This document shows, piece by piece, positions 35,311 to 43,725 of a DNA stretch of 64,000 nt. The notes beneath the pieces are model-generated. The model saw only the letters and a list, made by a program, of their open reading frames with translations, ran no database searches and was not told where the DNA came from. Every line of letters starts with the position of its first letter. Positions within the stretch are counted from its first letter, which is position 1. The position numbers and the translations under genes are program-made. The stretch is from Corallococcus silvisoli (lineage in GTDB: Bacteria; Myxococcota; Myxococcia; Myxococcales; Myxococcaceae). The stretch spans positions 372,001 through 436,000 of the forward strand of contig NZ_JAAAPJ010000008.1 in the NCBI RefSeq assembly GCF_009909145.1, in the 5' to 3' direction.

Positions 35311-35967
35311 GTGCCCCCCTCCCGCCCCCGTCGCCGCGCCCCCGCCGCCCAGGCCCAGGCCCAGGCCCCCAGCGCCGCGCGTCCCGACTCCGCCGCCATG
35401 GCCCGCGCGGTTCGAGACTTCCTCACCGCCGCGGGCCTGTCCCTGGACGACGTGAACCTGGTGGACACGCCGAAGCGCGTGGCCGACGTGTGGATGAACG
35501 GCTTCCTCGACGGCTATGGCCGCACGCCCGAGGAGGCGCTCGGCAAGACCTATCCCGCGCCCCCCAACTCCTCTGGCGAGCTGGTCGTGGTGACGGACCT
35601 GCGCTTCCACTCCATGTGCCCTCACCACCTGCTGCCCTTCACCGGCCGCGCGCACGTGGCCTATGTGCCTGGCTCGCGCGTGGTGGGCTTCGGCCGGCTC
35701 GCGGGGCTTGTGGACTGCTTCGCGCACCGGCTCATCCTCCAGGAGGACCTGGCCCGTGAAGTGGCGCAGTCCCTGGCGCGGGTGCTCGACAGCCCCGCCA
35801 CCGCCTGCATCCTGGAGGCGGAGCAGGCGTGTCTGCGGTTGCGGGCCGACCACCAGCGCGACGCCGTCACCCACGCGGAGGCCTACGAGGGCCGCCTGCG
35901 CCGTGACGGCCCGCTGCGCCGCGAGCTGTGGGCCCGGCTGGGCGCTCGCCCGGGGGCCTGGCGATGA
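35311..35967 (+). CDS. FolE-like GTP cyclohydrolase I with altered active site
   Basis: 218 residues from the GTG at 35311, which has AGGAG about 12 nt upstream; the frame is open further upstream but low-complexity. The T-fold core is clear: FHSMCPHHLLPFTGRAHVAYVP (zinc ligands C103 and H106, plus H105), then VDCFAHRLILQEDL and LEAEQACL with the third zinc ligand C174. However the catalytic His of the E. coli enzyme (H179, in VHYC) is Gln here (Q172), and the following RG-x-RDATSATTTT-type segment is replaced by RADHQRDAVTHAEAYEG. So zinc binding is probably kept, but full GTP cyclohydrolase activity is doubtful. It is divergent from the zinc operon and coupled to a FAD oxidase gene. Confidence 0.8.
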   Translation: MPPSRPRRRAPAAQAQAQAPSAARPDSAAMARAVRDFLTAAGLSLDDVNLVDTPKRVADVWMNGFLDGYGRTPEEALGKTYPAPPNSSGELVVVTDLRFHSMCPHHLLPFTGRAHVAYVPGSRVVGFGRLAGLVDCFAHRLILQEDLAREVAQSLARVLDSPATACILEAEQACLRLRADHQRDAVTHAEAYEGRLRRDGPLRRELWARLGARPGAWR

Positions 35968-37391
35968 ATCCCGCCGCCCAGACCTTCGAACGGGTCGCGC
36001 CCGAGCGCGTGACGCAGGTGCTGGAGGCCTTGTCGGAGGTGCTGGCGGCGGGACAGGTGAAGCGCGACGCGGATTCGCTCGCGGCCTATGCGCGCGATGA
36101 ATCCGACAGCGGCGTCTATCCGCCGGACGCCGTCCTCCTGCCGGAGACCACCGCGCAGGTGTCCGCCATCTTCAAGGCCTGCCAGGCGCACGGCGTGCCC
36201 TTCACCCCTTGTGGCGCGCGCAGCGGCAAGAGCGGTGGCTCGCTGCCCCTGAGGGGCGGCATGGCGGTGAGCCTGGAGCGCATGAACCGGATCCGCTCCA
36301 TCTCCACGGAGGACCTGACCGCGGTGGTGGAGCCCGGCGTGGTGACGGGCGACTTGATGAAGGCCGTGGAGGCGCAGGGCCTCTTCTATCCACCCGACCC
36401 GAACTCCTGGGAGTTCTGCACCCTGGGCGGCAACGTGGCGGAGAACGCCGGCGGCCCCCGCGCCCTCAAGTACGGCGTCACCCGCGATTACGTCATCGGC
36501 CTGGAGTGGGTGCTCCCGGACGGCGAGGTGCTCCGCGTGGGCCGGCGCACCATCAAGGGCGTGGCGGGCTATGACCTCGTGGGGCTCTTCGTCGGCTCCG
36601 AGGGCACGCTCGGCGTGGCCACCGAAATCACGGTGCAGCTGATTCCCCTGCCGCGCCAGGTGATGACCGCGCTGGTGGTGTTCCCCTCCGTGCTGGCCGC
36701 GGCCCGGGGCGTCTCCGCGGTGCTCGCCGCCGGCATCCTGCCTCGCTGCCTGGAGCTCATCGACGAGGTGGCCGTGCAGGCCATCGTGCACCGGGGCAGC
36801 TTCCAGTTCCCCCCGGACGCGGGGGCGGCCCTCATCGCCGAGGTGGACGGCAACACACCCGAGGGTGTCCTCGCGGAGCTGAACCTCCTGGGAGGCATCT
36901 GCGACCAGCACGGGGCCACCCAGACCCTGGTGGCCCAGGACGATGCCCAGCGCGAACGGTTGTGGGCCGCGCGCCGGGTCATCTCTCCGGCATTGCGCGC
37001 GCTCAAGGCCGCGAAGATTTCGGAGGACATCGTGGTCCCCCGCTCGAAAATTCCCGAGATCATCGAGCGGCTGAAGCAGATGGGAGAATCGCTGGGCCTC
37101 ACCGTGGCCACGTATGGCCACGCGGGTGACGGCAACCTGCACGCCAACATCCTCTACGACGGTCCCCACCAACGCCCGCTCGTCGAGGAGGCTCTTCGTC
37201 GGATGTTGGAACTGACGGTCTCCCTGGGGGGCACCATCACCGGTGAGCACGGCGTGGGCCACGCCAAGCGGGAATATCTGGCGCTGGAACAGGCCCCCGC
37301 GCTGCTGGACCTCCAGCGACGCCTGAAGGCCTTTTTTGATCCATCAGGGCTGCTCAACCCCGAGAAAATCTTCCCCGCTCCCAAGCGTTGA
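35964..37391 (+). CDS. FAD-binding oxidase/dehydrogenase (GlcD / D-lactate dehydrogenase family)
   Basis: 475 residues. N-terminal PCMH-type FAD domain with PPDAVLLPETTAQVSAIFK, PCGARSGKSGGSLPL, VVEPGVVTGDLMKAVEAQGL and LGGNVAENAGGPRALKYGVT, then a C-terminal domain with YGHAGDGNLHANI and TITGEHGVGHAKR, which are the metal and FAD contacts of glycolate/2-hydroxyacid dehydrogenases. It probably oxidises a 2-hydroxyacid and passes electrons to the respiratory chain. The ATG at 35964 overlaps the FolE-like stop in an ATGA, so the two are translationally coupled. A functional link between them is not obvious. Confidence 0.9.
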   Translation: MNPAAQTFERVAPERVTQVLEALSEVLAAGQVKRDADSLAAYARDESDSGVYPPDAVLLPETTAQVSAIFKACQAHGVPFTPCGARSGKSGGSLPLRGGMAVSLERMNRIRSISTEDLTAVVEPGVVTGDLMKAVEAQGLFYPPDPNSWEFCTLGGNVAENAGGPRALKYGVTRDYVIGLEWVLPDGEVLRVGRRTIKGVAGYDLVGLFVGSEGTLGVATEITVQLIPLPRQVMTALVVFPSVLAAARGVSAVLAAGILPRCLELIDEVAVQAIVHRGSFQFPPDAGAALIAEVDGNTPEGVLAELNLLGGICDQHGATQTLVAQDDAQRERLWAARRVISPALRALKAAKISEDIVVPRSKIPEIIERLKQMGESLGLTVATYGHAGDGNLHANILYDGPHQRPLVEEALRRMLELTVSLGGTITGEHGVGHAKREYLALEQAPALLDLQRRLKAFFDPSGLLNPEKIFPAPKR

Positions 37392-37621
37392 AGAATTCGT
37401 GGCCGGAAACGTAGGTGCTGTCCCACCCGTCGCGTCCCTCACCTCTCGAGGCCCGCGGGGACGAGTGCGTGACGGGCTTTTGACAAGGGTAAGCGGGCGA
37501 AATGCCCTTCTTGGCAGGAATGAGAAACCCTTTCCGTCGTTGCGCGTCCTAGTGACAGGTGGACGCGGTTCGTCGGGGGATTCATCGCGTCCGGCAGTTA
37601 CGAACGGAAGGACGGGAAATC

Positions 37622-38362
37622 ATGGCCAACTCGACGAAGTACGCGGCAGAGGGCCTTTCGCATTACCTGCGTCACCTGGGGGGGCACCAGCAGCTCACCC
37701 GTGAGCAGGAGTATGAGCTGGCCCGCCAGGCCCGCAAGGGTGACGAGAGCGCCCGGCAGACGCTCGCCAGCTCCAACCTCGCTTTCGTGGTCGCGGTCGC
37801 GAAGAAGTTCGCCAACCGCGGGGCCCGCCTGGACGACCTCATCCAGGAAGGCAACGTGGGCCTGATGAAGGCCATCGAGCACTTCGATCCGAAGAAGAAC
37901 GTGCGCTTCGCCACCTATGCCGTGTGGTGGATCCGCGCCTACATCACCCGCTATCTGAAGGACAACCGCAGCCAGGTGCGCGGCGGCGAGGCGGAGCGCG
38001 GCAGCATGGTGGACTTCTCGCTGGATGCCACCATCGACGAGGAGGGCGAGACGACCTTCCTCGACCGGCTGGAGGACGGCGGCCCCTCGCCGCAGGAGAC
38101 GTTCCTCTCGCGCGAGCAGGACACGGAGATCCAGGACGCCCTCGCGAAGGTGCGCAAGCGCATCGGCGACCTGGGCTGGGACATCCTCCAGGAGCGGCTC
38201 ACGCAGGACAAGCCGCTCACCCTGGAGGAGCTGGGCCAGCGCTGGGGCGTGTCGCGCGAGCGCGTCCGTCAGGTGGAGCTGAAGACGAAGAACTTCCTGG
38301 AGCGCTACCTCATCGCCTTCAACGAGAACGAGGAGCACACCGCCACGGCCGACGCGGCCTGA
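37622..38362 (+). CDS. Alternative RNA polymerase sigma factor (sigma-70 family, RpoH-like)
   Basis: 246 residues. Region 1.2/2.1 begins LSHYLRHLGGHQQLTREQEY, region 2 holds DLIQEGNVGLMKAIEHFDPK and RFATYAVWWIRAYITRYL (core binding and -10 recognition), and region 4 holds LTLEELGQRWGVSRERVRQV (helix-turn-helix for -35). The QRKLFFNLR box that marks heat-shock sigma-32 is absent, so it may be one of the development- or stationary-phase sigma factors known from myxobacteria (SigB/SigC/SigE type) rather than RpoH. The ATG at 37622 begins MANSTKYAAEG. A textbook terminator follows, so the gene is monocistronic. Confidence 0.9.
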   Translation: MANSTKYAAEGLSHYLRHLGGHQQLTREQEYELARQARKGDESARQTLASSNLAFVVAVAKKFANRGARLDDLIQEGNVGLMKAIEHFDPKKNVRFATYAVWWIRAYITRYLKDNRSQVRGGEAERGSMVDFSLDATIDEEGETTFLDRLEDGGPSPQETFLSREQDTEIQDALAKVRKRIGDLGWDILQERLTQDKPLTLEELGQRWGVSRERVRQVELKTKNFLERYLIAFNENEEHTATADAA

Positions 38363-38392
38363 AGCGGCGAAGCGGCAGAAAGCACGGACGGC

Positions 38393-38442
38393 GACGGGGT
38401 CTGGCGGGGTGTTCGCACCTTGCCGACCCCGTCTGCTTTTTT
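38393..38442 (+). terminator. Intrinsic terminator with UUCG tetraloop after sigma factor gene
   Basis: A nested stem: GACGGGGTC (38393-38401) pairs with GACCCCGTC (38425-38433), and after a bulged T, GGCGGGGTG pairs with CACCTTGCC (two G-U wobbles in RNA) around a TTCG loop at 38412-38415. A run of six T follows at 38437-38442. This 18-bp stem with a UUCG loop and U-tract is as clear a Rho-independent terminator as one finds. Confidence 0.95.
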
Positions 38443-38503
38443 GCCGCGCTGCGTCTGGCGCGTTCGGTTGATGGTAGGCAAGCGTGCGTGCTAAGGCATT
38501 TCG

Positions 38504-39244
38504 ATGCGCCTGAAATTGCTTGCCCTAGGGCTGCTTTGGGCCCTCCCCGTCGAGGCGGCGGAGCCAGCGCTGCTCGAGCAGCTCGACGCGTTGTTTTCCA
38601 GACGCAACGACGCCGAGGCGGTGAAGGCGCTGGAGACGGGGCTCAAGGACGCCCTGGCGGCGGCGCCGGAGGACTTCGACCTCGCGTGGCGCAAGGCGCG
38701 CATCCTCCAGTGGCAGGCGGACGGCGCCACGGAGAAGAAGCTGAAGATGGTCCTGGGCAAGCAGACCTGGGAGGCCGGTGACAAGGCCGCGAAGCTCCAG
38801 CCGGCGCGCGTGGAGGGGCACTACTTTGCCGCATGCGGCATTGGTTCCTACTCGCAGGCCGTGGGCATCATGAAGGCGCTGGGCGACGGGCTGGAAGGCA
38901 AGTTCAACGAGCGCCTGGACACCGCGCTGAAGATCGACCCGACGTACGAGTCCGGCGGTCCCTGGCTGGTCAAGGGGCGTTACTTCTATGAGCTGCCGTG
39001 GCCGAAGCGTGACCTGGGCAAGTCCGCGGAGTATTTCCAGAAGGCCATCGCCCGGTTTCCGCAGTCGCTGCGCGCGCACTACTACCTCGCCGAGACGCTC
39101 CTGAAGGACGGCAAGGCGAAGGACGCGAGCGCCGCCATCGAGAAGGTCAAGCAGGGAAGCACCGCGTACAACCCCGCTGAGGGGCAGCGTGTGCAGCAGT
39201 GGGCCAAGAAGGTGGATGCTGACATCCAGGAGGAGCTCAAGTGA
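38504..39244 (+). CDS. Exported TPR (TatT-like) protein
   Basis: 246 residues starting MRLKLLALGLLWALPVEAAE, a short Sec signal peptide. The mature protein is helical with TPR-like units (SAEYFQKAIARFPQSLRAHY, YLAETLLKDGKAKDASAAIE) and the segment GPWLVKGRYFYELPWPKRDL, which resembles the TatT (TRAP-associated TPR) family. It is probably periplasmic or lipid-free outer-envelope scaffold. A GTGA overlap with the next gene (acyl-CoA ligase, GTG at 39241) shows translational coupling. Confidence 0.75.
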   Translation: MRLKLLALGLLWALPVEAAEPALLEQLDALFSRRNDAEAVKALETGLKDALAAAPEDFDLAWRKARILQWQADGATEKKLKMVLGKQTWEAGDKAAKLQPARVEGHYFAACGIGSYSQAVGIMKALGDGLEGKFNERLDTALKIDPTYESGGPWLVKGRYFYELPWPKRDLGKSAEYFQKAIARFPQSLRAHYYLAETLLKDGKAKDASAAIEKVKQGSTAYNPAEGQRVQQWAKKVDADIQEELK

Positions 39245-41109
39245 GGGCAGAGAGTCAGGTCACGACGGCTCCCGCGGCGGGCGGGACGCAGGAGCAGAAC
39301 CTCGTCCAGTTGCTCGTTCAGCGGGCCCAGAATGCCTCCAAGGTGGGGGCGACCCACAAGAAGGATGGGCGCTGGCAGGACGTCACGTTCTCGCAGGTGC
39401 TGGAGGACGTGAAGGCGCAGGCCGCGGGCCTCATCGCCCAGGGCGTTCAGCCCGGGGACCGGGTGGCCATCTTCGCGAACACCAGCCTGCAGTGGATCAT
39501 CGCGGACCTCGCCATCACCGCGGCGCAGGCCATCACGGTGCCCATCTACGGCTCCAACACGCCGGATGAGTGTCGCTACATCCTCAACCACTCGGAGACG
39601 AAGGTCCTGCTCGTCGACTCCGACGAGAAGGACGCCAAGCAGGCGGGCCGGCTGTCCCGCGTCCGCTCCAAGCTGGGGGACATCCCGGCGCTGCAGAAGA
39701 TCATCGTCTTCGAGGGGCCCGTCTCCGGCGACAAGGAGCTGTCGCTCGCGGACATGATCGCCTCCGGCAAGGGGCATCCCCAGGCGACCGACGCCGCCTT
39801 CGCCGAGCGCGTGGCGCAGGTGAAGTCGGAGGACACCAACCTCATCATCTACACCTCCGGCACCACGGGCGACCCCAAGGGCGTCATCCTCACCCACGGC
39901 AACTGGGCCTATGAGGCGAAGGCCACCCTGGCCATGGGCATGATGGTGCCCAACGACACCGTGATGCTCTTCCTGCCCCTGGCGCACGTGTTCGCCCAGG
40001 TGGTGAAGGCCGCGTGGCTGGCCCTGGGCTTCCGGCTCATCATCGCGGAGTCGGTGGACAAGCTGCTGGCGAACCTGGCGGAGACGCGCCCCTCGGTGCT
40101 GCCGTCGGTGCCCCGCGTGTTCGAGAAGGTCTACAACAACGTCGTCGCCAACGGCTCCGCGGCGCCCGGCGTGAAGGGCAAGCTGTTCAAGTGGGCCTTC
40201 GGCCTCTTCGACGAGTACGCGGAGGCGCGCGCGCAGGGCCGCGAGTACAACTCGCTGATGTTCACCCTGGCGAAGAAGCTGGTCTTCTCCAAGGTGCGCA
40301 AGACGCTGGATGAGAAGCTGGGCGGCAACATGCGCATCTTCATCTCCGGCGGCGCGCCGCTGTCGCGGAAGATCGCCTACTTCTTCGACCTGCTCGACCT
40401 GAAGGTGCTGGAGGGCTACGGCCTCACGGAGACCAGCGCTCCGTGCAACGCCAACCGGGTGGAGAAGATCAAGATCGGCACCGTGGGCCCGCCGGTGCCG
40501 GGCACGGAGATCAAGATCGCCGCCGACGGGGAGATCCTCGTGCGTGGCCCCTGCGTGATGAAGGGCTACTACAAGAACCCCAGCGCCACGGCGGAGGTGC
40601 TGGAGCCGGACGGCTGGTTCCACACCGGCGACATCGGCGAGGTGGACTCCGACAACTACCTGCGCATCACCGACCGCAAGAAGGACATCATCGTCACCGC
40701 GGGCGGCAAGAACGTGGCGCCGCAGAACATCGAGAACACGCTCAAGACCTTCCCGCTCATCAGCCAGGCCATGGTGTACGGCGACAAGCGGCCGTTCCTC
40801 GTCGCGCTCATCACGGTGGCGGAGGACCCGGCGCGCAAGCTGCTGGAGGACAAGGGCATCGCGGTGGGCACCTACGCGCAGAACTCCCAGCGGCCGGAGA
40901 TCAAGACGGCCGTCGAGGAGATCATCAAGAAGGTGAACGCGGAGATCCCCCCGTACTCCAGCATCAAGAAGATCGCGGTGATGGACGCGGACTTCACGCA
41001 GGAGACCGGCGAGCTCACGCCCACCCTCAAGGTGAAGCGCAAGGTGGCCAGCCAGAAGTACATCAAGACCATCGACGCCATGTACGAAGGCGCGAAGGTG
41101 GCGGACTAG
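39241..41109 (+). CDS. Long-chain acyl-CoA synthetase (AMP-dependent)
   Basis: 622 residues starting at GTG 39241. The adenylation core is complete: A3 IIYTSGTTGDPKGVILTHGN, FLPLAHVFAQV, A5 EGYGLTETSAP, A7 FHTGDIGEVDSDNYLRITDR, A8 KDIIVTAGGKNVAPQNIEN and the C-terminal catalytic lysine region GELTPTLKVKRK. The pattern matches bacterial FAA1/FadD15-type ligases that activate long-chain fatty acids to acyl-CoA. It is coupled to the exported TPR protein. The fatty acyl-AMP ligase at 48103 is a different subfamily, so the two are not redundant. Confidence 0.92.
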   Translation: MRAESQVTTAPAAGGTQEQNLVQLLVQRAQNASKVGATHKKDGRWQDVTFSQVLEDVKAQAAGLIAQGVQPGDRVAIFANTSLQWIIADLAITAAQAITVPIYGSNTPDECRYILNHSETKVLLVDSDEKDAKQAGRLSRVRSKLGDIPALQKIIVFEGPVSGDKELSLADMIASGKGHPQATDAAFAERVAQVKSEDTNLIIYTSGTTGDPKGVILTHGNWAYEAKATLAMGMMVPNDTVMLFLPLAHVFAQVVKAAWLALGFRLIIAESVDKLLANLAETRPSVLPSVPRVFEKVYNNVVANGSAAPGVKGKLFKWAFGLFDEYAEARAQGREYNSLMFTLAKKLVFSKVRKTLDEKLGGNMRIFISGGAPLSRKIAYFFDLLDLKVLEGYGLTETSAPCNANRVEKIKIGTVGPPVPGTEIKIAADGEILVRGPCVMKGYYKNPSATAEVLEPDGWFHTGDIGEVDSDNYLRITDRKKDIIVTAGGKNVAPQNIENTLKTFPLISQAMVYGDKRPFLVALITVAEDPARKLLEDKGIAVGTYAQNSQRPEIKTAVEEIIKKVNAEIPPYSSIKKIAVMDADFTQETGELTPTLKVKRKVASQKYIKTIDAMYEGAKVAD

Positions 41110-41120
41110 GCCCGCCCGCC

Positions 41121-41150
41121 CGCGCTCCCCGGACCGCCCAGGGGAGCGCG
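41121..41150. terminator. Perfect inverted repeat after acyl-CoA synthetase gene
   Basis: CGCGCTCCCC and GGGGAGCGCG form a 10-bp stem around a 10-nt loop, 12 bp after the acyl-CoA synthetase stop codon and between convergent genes. There is no T-tract; it may act as a bidirectional terminator or RNA stabiliser. Confidence 0.55.
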
Positions 41151-41278
41151 CGGCATGCATTGCATGATGAAGCCCGACGCCCGTCCATGGACTGCTTCAC
41201 GCGGTCCGCGGTACGGGCGTCAGGGCCTTCAGCGTCCATGTCCCGGGGAAGGGCCTTCGTGGGCCCTCCCGCGCGGCG

Positions 41279-41512
41279 TCAGGCGTGGTGGCTGGGCGAC
41301 TTGGCGGCGACGTCCTTGTCCACACCCGAGGTGGCGGACAGCGTGCCCTGCTTCTTGTCGCTGGCCTCGTCCTTCTCGTCACCGGAGAAGCCGCGCTTGA
41401 AGTTGCGGAGCGCGCTGCCCAGGGACGAGCCGAGCTGTGGCAGCCGCGAGCCGCCGAACAGCAGCAGCAGCGCCGCGAAAATCAACAGAATCTCAGGAAG
41501 CTTCAAACCCAT
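41279..41512 (-). CDS. tatA: Sec-independent protein translocase TatA/TatE
   Basis: 77 residues. N-terminal helix (LPEILLIFAALLLLFGGSRLPQLGSSLG) with the FG-x-x-x-LP hinge, an amphipathic helix (ALRNFKRGFSG) and a charged tail ending in His-His-Ala, the full TatA layout. Forms the pore-like component of the twin-arginine export system with TatBC, which are not in this window. Stands alone between convergent acyl-CoA synthetase and the kinase gene on the same strand (78-bp gap). Confidence 0.93.
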   Translation of the reverse strand: MGLKLPEILLIFAALLLLFGGSRLPQLGSSLGSALRNFKRGFSGDEKDEASDKKQGTLSATSGVDKDVAAKSPSHHA

Positions 41513-41590
41513 GGCTTCGCTCCTCGCGAAATGCGCGCAGGAGCATACCGGGGGGAGGTGGGTCGCGCTAGCAACTCCCGCGTGGGCGGC

Positions 41591-42628
41591 TTACGCCTGC
41601 CAGCCTGCTGGCTGCCCCACGTCTCTGGTCAGGGGCACGGGGAGCGTGAGGAACAGGGTGCTGCCGCCCGCGTCCGCCTGGGCGCCTACCTGGCCGCCGT
41701 GGGCCTCCACCTCCTGCCGGGCCAGGAAGACGCGCAGCGGATCCTCCAGCTTGCGCTCGCGGAAGGCGCGCTCCTCGCACTGGAAGATGGCGGAGGTGTC
41801 CTCTTCCGGAACCGCCGCGCCGTCGCGGCGCACCTCCACCCTCACCTGGTGCCCCTGGGGCGTGGCCCGCACGTGGAGCTCCTCGCCCGGTTGGGCGTGG
41901 CCCAGGTGGTGGTGCACGAAGGCCTCCACCGCGTGCTGGATGCGGCCCGCGTCCACCTCCATGTCGGGCAGGTCCGGCAGCGGGTCCATCACCAGCGCCA
42001 CGTTGGCGGCGGACGCGGCGGCGCGCATGCGCTCCACGGCGGCGGCCAGGATGGGCAGGAGCGGTTGTCGTTCGCGCTCGCACGCCAGCGCGCCCAGGTC
42101 CGCGCGGCTGGAGTCGAAGAAGTCCTGGGCGAACGCGAGCGCCCGGTCCGCGTTGCGCAGGATGGTCTCCAACCCGCGCTGCGCCTTGGGCTCCAGCGGC
42201 ACGCGCCCGTTGAGCAGCAGCGCCGCGTACGAGCGGATGTTGGCCAGCGAGCCGCGCAGGTCATGCGACGCGAGCGACAGGTAGCGCACGCGCTCCGCCA
42301 CGCGCCCCTCGGGCCTGGGCGCCTCCGCGGCGCTCCATGGCTCCGGCAGCACCCACACCAGGCGCCCACCCTCCGCCAGCAGCTCCTCGCCCACCCGCAC
42401 CGCGCGCTCCTCGCGCTCCCACAGGTCCCGGGCTCCGTCTCGCTGGTGGAAGCCGGCCGCCGTCATCAACCCGTCGATGCCGTCCGTCCCCGACAGGGGG
42501 GGCAGGGCGTCCAGTCCCAGGTACTCCAGCAGCAGGGGGCCGAGCAGGCGCGGCACCCCCTGGCGGGGCAGCAGCACGAGCCCAGGCGTCGGCTCGGTGG
42601 CTCCGGATGTCTCCCCCATCCACGTCAC
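41591..42628 (-). CDS. Histidine kinase-like protein with degraded ATP site
   Basis: 345 residues, soluble. A PAS-like or variable N-terminal region is followed by a dimerisation/phosphoacceptor domain with LSLASHDLRGSLANIRSYAA (H-box intact). The ATPase domain is degraded: the N-box lacks its Asn (GRIQHAVEAFVHHHLGHA), and the G1 box reads RRDGAAVPEED instead of D-x-G-x-G. The final G2 region AHGGQVGAQADAGGSTLFL is recognisable. The protein may have lost kinase activity and act as a phosphatase, dimer partner or phosphotransfer scaffold. It is divergent from the response regulator gene (about 170-200 bp between starts). Confidence 0.85.
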   Translation of the reverse strand: MTWMGETSGATEPTPGLVLLPRQGVPRLLGPLLLEYLGLDALPPLSGTDGIDGLMTAAGFHQRDGARDLWEREERAVRVGEELLAEGGRLVWVLPEPWSAAEAPRPEGRVAERVRYLSLASHDLRGSLANIRSYAALLLNGRVPLEPKAQRGLETILRNADRALAFAQDFFDSSRADLGALACERERQPLLPILAAAVERMRAAASAANVALVMDPLPDLPDMEVDAGRIQHAVEAFVHHHLGHAQPGEELHVRATPQGHQVRVEVRRDGAAVPEEDTSAIFQCEERAFRERKLEDPLRVFLARQEVEAHGGQVGAQADAGGSTLFLTLPVPLTRDVGQPAGWQA

Positions 42629-42791
42629 GCGGACCTCCCCTGTCCGTGCTTCGGGTCAACGGAAGGGTGAGCAGTGACTGTCGGTTTTGCAACGGGCTCC
42701 CGCTTCCGGAGAGGCCCCCTAAATTTCTTGCGCCAGTGGGTCCGCTGATGGTGGATGATCGGCCCCTGGTAGCGGCATCGAGGAGACACCT

Positions 42792-43205
42792 CTGACCTCG
42801 CTCAACGCACAGCACTCTGGCGCGCCCGTGGTTCTCGTCGTGGACGATGATCCCGACATCCTGGAAGCCCTTTCGGAGATCCTCGAGGCCGAGGGCTTCG
42901 AGATCCGCCGTGCGCGCAACGGCAAGGAGGCCCTGGAGCGGCTGGAGCCGGATCCTCCCCACCTCATCCTGCTGGACCTGATGATGCCGGTGATGGACGG
43001 CTGGGAGTTCGCCCAGCGCATGCGACAGAAGCAGCCGTCCGTCGCGAGCATCCCGCTCATCGTCCTCAGCGCGGACCGCAACGTCGGCAGCAAGGCCAAG
43101 GACATTGGCGCGGTGGGCCATCTGGCCAAGCCCTTCGAGCTCAACGATCTGCTGTCGATGGTGCGACACTCCCTGGGCCCTTCGGTGGACACGTCGCGCG
43201 TCTGA
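42792..43205 (+). CDS. Single-domain response regulator (possible CTG start)
   Basis: A CheY-like receiver domain with VVLVVDDDPDILEALSEIL (acidic pocket), LILLDLMMPVMDG (phosphoacceptor Asp), LIVLSADRN and AVGHLAKPFELNDLL (conserved Lys). No output domain. The only ATG/GTG/TTG start in frame is a GTG at 42828, which lacks a ribosome binding site and would begin directly at the first strand. A CTG at 42792 has GAGGAG at 42780-42785 with ideal 6-nt spacing and adds 12 residues. The receiver probably takes phosphate from a kinase other than the degraded one opposite, or works with it as a pair. Confidence 0.85.
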   Translation: MTSLNAQHSGAPVVLVVDDDPDILEALSEILEAEGFEIRRARNGKEALERLEPDPPHLILLDLMMPVMDGWEFAQRMRQKQPSVASIPLIVLSADRNVGSKAKDIGAVGHLAKPFELNDLLSMVRHSLGPSVDTSRV

Positions 43206-43265
43206 GGACAGCGCCTCGGCCCACCCTTGACCCGGCGGAGGGGCGCCATTACGGTCCGCGCGGGC

Positions 43266-43281
43266 TTGATTCACCAATCAA
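43266..43281. promoter_or_regulatory. TTGATT-N4-AATCAA palindrome upstream of SCP2 gene
   Basis: A perfect 6-bp inverted repeat with a 4-nt spacer (cacc), ending 21 bp before the SCP2 ATG and overlapping where a promoter or ribosome-entry region would lie. An identical half-site arrangement occurs upstream of the acyl-CoA dehydrogenase gene at 56150-56167. A dimeric regulator binding both is plausible. Confidence 0.5.
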
Positions 43282-43302
43282 CGCTGATCAAAGGAGCGAG
43301 TC

Positions 43303-43632
43303 ATGGCGACCGCGAAGGACATCATCGAGACGGAGATCCCCAACCGGCTGCAGGCGAAGCCGGAGCTGGCGAAGGAGATCAACGCCGTCATCCATTTCGA
43401 CGTCTCGGGTGAGGGCGGCGGCAAGTGGACGCTGGACACCACGAAGACCGAGGGCTGGGTGTCCGAGGGCATCAATGGCGCGTCCAAGATGACGGTCACC
43501 GTCAGCAACGACGACTTCGTGAAGATCACGGAGAAGAAGCTGAACGCGCAGATGGCCGCCATGCAGGGCAAGCTGAAGTTCAAGCCGATGGACATGGGCC
43601 TCGCCATGAAGCTGGCGAAGCTGCTCGGCTGA
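43303..43632 (+). CDS. SCP2 sterol/lipid-binding domain protein
   Basis: 109 residues, the size of a single SCP2 domain. Sequence follows the family: KEINAVIHFDVSGEGGGKWT, WVSEGINGASKMTVTVSNDD and the C-terminal KLNAQMAAMQGKLKFKPMDM, with the conserved hydrophobic face lining a lipid tunnel. It probably binds fatty acyl-CoA or other hydrophobic lipids in the cytoplasm. AAAGGAG lies just upstream of the ATG, and a palindromic candidate operator just before that. The next genes on the strand handle CoA thioesters and ACP-bound acids, consistent with a lipid role. Confidence 0.9.
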   Translation: MATAKDIIETEIPNRLQAKPELAKEINAVIHFDVSGEGGGKWTLDTTKTEGWVSEGINGASKMTVTVSNDDFVKITEKKLNAQMAAMQGKLKFKPMDMGLAMKLAKLLG

Positions 43633-43725
43633 TACACCCTCCGTCTCGGGTCGTACCGACGGCGCGTCACCCTCGAGGGGACGCGCCGTCGTCATGTCGT
43701 GCCCCTCCCCCTGGAGTCCCCTTCC

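Noticed and set aside
37480..37508. Sigma-70 promoter before the sigma factor gene (TTGACA at 37480)
   Set aside because: The -35 is perfect but no acceptable -10 lies 15-19 bp downstream.
37513..37530. Sigma-54 promoter (TGGCAGG...) before the sigma factor gene
   Set aside because: The -24 element resembles the consensus but the -12 GC is missing at the required distance.
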